From: Asterias amurensis
Taxonomy: Eukaryota; Echinodermata; Asteroidea; Forcipulatida; Asteriidae
Assembly (NCBI RefSeq): GCF_032118995.1
Contig: NC_092669.1
Location: forward strand, 9,361,501 to 9,425,500
Length of the DNA: 64,000 nucleotides
Reading direction: 5' to 3'
Position 1 is the stretch's first letter; every line of letters begins with the position of its first letter. The position numbers and the translations under genes are program-made. Below, piece after piece: positions 61,801-64,000 of the stretch. Below the pieces are notes generated by a model that searched no databases, had not been told where the DNA came from, and saw only the letters and a program-made list of their open reading frames with translations.

Positions 61801-64000
61801 TATGAAATGGGGCACTGGTAAAGTTATTGAACTTAAATCAATTGTGACCCCTTGTAGTTTTGGCGAGTTTCGATATTATTAAACGTCTGGAGCGAAGACT
61901 AATGAGGCCGTAAAAAGTGTGTATCAATTTGTCTCCTCTCTAAAGATAGCTGTGGAAGACTAGTCTCCGTTTCAGAGCCTTACACTGTACGAGGAAGTCT
62001 GAATCAATATGGAGTGTGGATGAGGGACCCGGAGGTGAATCCTGACTATGTGTATTATCATAAGTAAGTATGGAAGTAACACACATAAATTGAGTAGGAT
62101 TTGAAACTTCATGGTGGAAATACGATATGGAAAGGTTTGCGGTAACACCATGTAATGAGTTATCTCTAATGATTTGGGGTGGTTCTGAAAAGAACCTTTG
62201 GTTTCCAGTCGACGTTTCGATCAGTATGCTCTGGAGATAGAAAATGATCAGAGCATACTGATCGCAACGTCGAGTTGAAACCACCGTTCTTTTCAGAACA
62301 ACCCCATAGAGATAGACATTACATAGTCTTACCGTAGGACTAAACCTTTCTATAACACATCATGTAACATTGACTAAGGGGATACCGGACTATTGGTATT
62401 AGAGGACGATCAGTTATTATAAAATGTATACCAGTACCAATCCTCTAGAGAACTCCTCTGGAATACAATCAAAGACAAGTGTCTTTTTGATTTCCAGAAC
62501 CCTGACTAAAAAAGTGGCAACCGAATCCAATGAACTTAATACAGTTTGGTTTGGTGTTTATTTGAAAACCCAGAAATATAGGTACCTTATCGTATTAAAC
62601 AACCTTGCTGACCTGTTTAGTATTGAATGAGACCGAAAACCGGTTTTTAATAAAGGAATAAAAAGGTAGCTCTTAAACGGCCGTTAAACCGGTAGGGTCG
62701 TTGCCGTGTGACAAAGGCCCGAGCCGAAGGCGAGGGCGTTTATCGCTCGGCCACGACCCTGCAAGGTTTTAAAAGGCAGTTTAAGAACGAGTCACTACTC
62801 TATTATTCCCATCCATAGATGCCTTTTTGGTTAAAAGGCGTAATCAACTAAGAAAACTCATGTAAAACTCATCTGTTTTCCGACGTCCTTGAGCTCTGTA
62901 CATGTGCTGCGTTTTTATGACTGAGACAGTTTTCGGATATGCTTCGTGCGCGTAGTAGTCTTGGTGCATGCAAGACGTTTCTCGTTTTCCTTTCACACAC
63001 AGCGCGCGGCCAAGACCAGCGCGTATAGTATCCGAAAACAACCGGTCATAAACAGAGCTCCAGCTGGTCATTATCAACCGTTTAAACACCCCCACGTGTT
63101 GGCTCCACCAATAGGAGTAGCGAAAATGTCTGAGGTATTTATGAATAAACTTTTAAAGTGTCGAGTTTTAACAAGGTTTGGTATGGTTGTTGATGTTTTC
63201 ACCGAGACAAAAATTGTCAAAAAATAAGATCTTCGTGTTTTTAAGCAGCTTTGATTACATCATTATAGGACTCAAATATTAATAATGTGGGAGTGTCAGA
63301 ACATTATCCGTGATACGGGACGAAGGCGCAACTAAACAAATAACAAACATCTAATTGTGCGGTACACATTAATGATTATTTTTACAGTGCAATAAAAATG
63401 TATCCGAATACTTCCCTGTTTCAACAGTTACACATCCTCGAGTCAAACTGTGAAGTTTGGAGGCAGTATGAGTGTTGGTGCTTTCCAGCGGTCTAAAACC
63501 CATTGGATTAAAGGAGAAACTCTCCAACACATCAAGGAGGCGATCGTCTACAACAGCTCCCTCTATGCATACTCTGAGGAACGAGTGGCATACACGACAA
63601 CGAGCTATGATTATCGTGGGCGCCTGAGGACAGAAACAAACTATCGTACTGACAAGAAACTGTCCAAGATCACAGGGGGCTCTTCACCGGATTCGAACAT
63701 GACTATCGACTCAGACGGCGTGGTGAGTACGCGGGACATTGCGTCAGATACACCCCTTGATCGGATCGCTTACTCCGGTCCAAGTGACGTTCCAAAGATG
63801 GACCTGAGCGTAGATGAATCTGGACTGTGGCTGATATACAGTAATGAACTGGAGATGCTCGTCGTTAGTAAAGTGGATGAAGAAACGCTGGAGTTTGAGC
63901 GTACAGTTGAGAGTTCTTACCCGAAGAATAGCGTTGGGAACTGCTTCATCATCTGCAGGAAGGTCTACTGTCTGAACGGGGCCATGAGGTACGACTCTAG
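55887..64000 (+). CDS. Secreted olfactomedin-domain protein (amassin/noelin-like), six exons, runs off the window
   Basis: Exons join in phase: 55887-55970 (signal peptide, VLLMAFLACHLHFADAQ), 56445-56609 (Cys-rich, GGTCQCSIKTPFPVVCTDY), 59643-59912 (coiled coil, LTLDITQLYEKATLQSELII, also EIEGVRQNVRGMASALYTLQ), 60889-61138 (coil end, then a Gly/Ser/Pro hinge), 61946-62063 (NSCGRLVSVSEPYTVRGSLN, YGVWMRDPE) and 63428 onward (QRSKTHWIKGETLQHIKEAI, AYSGPSDVPKMDLSVDESGL, LWLIYSNELEMLVVSKVDEE). CGxLxxVSxP...GxWMxDP and DExGLWxIY are OLF-domain hallmarks of a calcium-stabilised beta-propeller. Sea-urchin amassins, with coiled coil plus OLF and disulfide bonds, clot coelomocytes; this protein has the same order, but could be another olfactomedin. 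The last part of the domain lies past 64000. Introns hold a foldback element, LINE pieces and MITEs. Confidence 0.9.
56876..57852. mobile_element. MITE, family B, split by a LINE insertion
   Basis: TTAA-AGGCAGTGGACACTATTGG begins and AAATGTCCACTGCCT-TTAA ends it. The continuous MITE sequence is interrupted at ATAAAACATTGTG by the LINE at 56980-57557. Confidence 0.85.
56980..57557 (+). mobile_element. 5'-truncated LINE 3' end with a 13-bp target duplication
   Basis: The coding part reads NSNLCTFCKMVEETLVHFFC and then LYFWRQIKHWLTNTLNIDI, the zinc-knuckle/HxxxxC-type tail after the reverse transcriptase (EETLxHLFxxC..xxFW). It continues FHIYRMKMNDRKPSFVLIKK to a stop at 57389-57391, then a 3'UTR and an AAATAAATAAATAAAC tail. 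ATAAAACATTGTG flanks it at 56967-56979 and 57558-57570. One stop lies after HFFCNC. Young enough to keep a perfect duplication. Confidence 0.9.
58012..58257 (+). mobile_element. CR1/L2-like LINE 3' ORF2 fragment, left part
   Basis: FDRLPASARQTIFQE and, in another frame, VVFKVLHGQAPQYRM match the LHWLPxxxRIxFK...LxGxAPxYL end of CR1-clade reverse transcriptases. Interrupted by the foldback element at 58264; it resumes at 59201. Confidence 0.7.
58264..59194. mobile_element. Foldback transposon with 42-bp satellite arms and 6-bp target duplication
   Basis: TATGGTGGCCCTGAAGGGAC starts the element and GTCCCTTCGGGGCCACCATA ends it. TTACGG flanks both sides (58258-58263 and 59195-59200). The left arm (to about 58571) has five 42-bp units, the right arm (from 58798) seven to eight in reverse orientation. 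Each unit holds TTCGCGAA and TGTGCGCACA palindromes. The arms close with GAATTTTATTGCATACCATG and its complement around a 226-bp unique spacer. The layout resembles the TU foldback elements known from sea urchins. No transposase; all open frames across it come from the 42-bp (14-codon) periodicity. Confidence 0.92.
59201..59435 (+). mobile_element. CR1/L2-like LINE 3' end, right part with (ATT)n tail
   Basis: TVFSPKLLLNKLPVSLRITS, SLNNFKWELQ is the WNxLPxxLRxxxSxxxFKxxLK end of CR1-clade elements. The 3'UTR ends GTGCGCGTTATAAATCCATA and ATT repeats. It joins the left part at TTACGG. Confidence 0.75.
60576..60709. mobile_element. MITE, family E
   Basis: GCTAGGTGGCAGCAGACTTA / CTAGGTAAATATCCATTG and CAATGGAATTTACCTGGTAA / GTCTGCTGCCATGAAGC are inverted arms. 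Olfactomedin intron 3. Confidence 0.75.
60713..60871. mobile_element. MITE, family D, short copy next to an exon
   Basis: TTGGGTGCGTTCGTTTGGCT / TCCCTGGGTCGACCCCGG on the left is inverted on the right (CCGGGGTCGACCCAGGGAAG / CGAAACGAACGCACCCA). Its inner arms AGGACGAACGTG and CACGTTCGTCCT also pair. It ends 17 bp before the acceptor of olfactomedin exon 4 (60889). Confidence 0.85.
61279..61303. repeat. (AAC)n microsatellite
   Basis: Eight AAC units in a row. Olfactomedin intron 4. Confidence 0.85.
61409..61818. mobile_element. MITE, family C, with a nested family B fragment
   Basis: GGGCCCAATTTCATAAAGCC on the left, and GTGCTTACATACTTTATGAAA, TGGGGCAC on the right. A family B piece (about 61590-61769: GGCAGTGGACAATATTGG ... 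AACATTGTGAGAAACGGCTC) sits in its right half. Confidence 0.75.
62131..62350. mobile_element. MITE, family F (AAAGGTTTGCGGTAACACC)
   Basis: AAAGGTTTGCGGTAACACCA / TGTAATGAGTTATCTCTA and TAGAGATAGACATTACATAG / TCTTACCGTAGGACTAAACC are loosely inverted; the inner AGTCGACGTTTCGATCAGTA / TGATCGCAACGTCGAGTT pair is stronger. Olfactomedin intron 5. Confidence 0.75.
62880..63225. repeat. Degenerate inverted repeat shared with 23440-23700
   Basis: GACAGTTTTCGGATATGCTT and CGTATAGTATCCGAAAACAA are inverted around CGCGCGGCCAAGACC. ACCAATAGGAGTAGCGAAAA and TGTCTGAGGTATTTATGAAT match 23480-23510 in reverse (TTCATAAATTCCTTCAGACA, TTCCTATTGGCGG). Olfactomedin intron 5. Confidence 0.5.

Noticed and set aside
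62690-62775. GC-rich inverted words (GGGTCGTTGCCG / CGGCCACGACCCT)
   Set aside because: A weak inverted repeat without clear borders or other copies in the window; not called as an element.

Overview
The window is eukaryotic: genes are split by introns with GT-AG boundaries and in-phase joins, and intergenic DNA is saturated with degenerate transposons, inverted-repeat MITEs, tRNA-derived SINEs and minisatellites. Gene content (an olfactomedin-domain protein of the amassin/noelin type, an NXPE-family protein, P2X7-ballast-like proteins, a RecQ-like helicase fragment beside transposase remnants) points to a marine invertebrate deuterostome. I think an echinoderm, perhaps a sea star, is most likely, but the species cannot be proven from the sequence.

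Host genes: (1) GATD1 (DJ-1/PfpI-like), minus strand, six coding exons between 24024 and 29920; its 5' coding exon was not found. (2) An NXPE-type gene on the plus strand (34751 to about 39910), with a signal-anchor exon, a neurexophilin-like exon and a PC-esterase exon carrying the GDSTT serine motif; its C-terminal esterase part is missing in that orientation. A paralogous C-terminal esterase exon lies inverted at 41571-42050. (3) An intronless rhodopsin-family GPCR (44400-45614). (4) A secreted olfactomedin-domain protein on the plus strand from 55887, running off the right edge, with signal peptide, Cys-rich segment, coiled coil and OLF domain. A P2X7-intracellular-domain-like gene (7600-8728) may be host or transposon borne. 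Weaker candidates are a terminal exon at 21980-22207 (minus) and a signal-peptide exon at 47541-47665.

The left third (4.2-20 kb) is a graveyard of transposon coding remnants: three piggyBac pieces, a Jerky/Tigger-type DDE_1 transposase, RecQ helicase, hAT and Harbinger/PIF-type pieces, LINE fragments, several repeated modules I do not recognise and one small LTR-element gag-like fossil. The remainder is mostly MITEs in at least seven families, several of them bounded by TTAA as piggyBac-type targets would be, plus a 998-bp MULE-like element with a 9-bp target duplication, a hAT-type MITE with an 8-bp target duplication, and a 931-bp foldback element whose arms are 42-bp satellites.

The genes do not form an evident pathway. 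The main biological interest is genome dynamics: nested insertions with readable target duplications, an inverted esterase exon, a tandem array of decayed GATD1 pseudo-exons, and the satellite-armed foldback inside the 5' introns of the olfactomedin gene. Coordinates of MITE ends are exact where a target duplication is quoted and otherwise good to a few bases.
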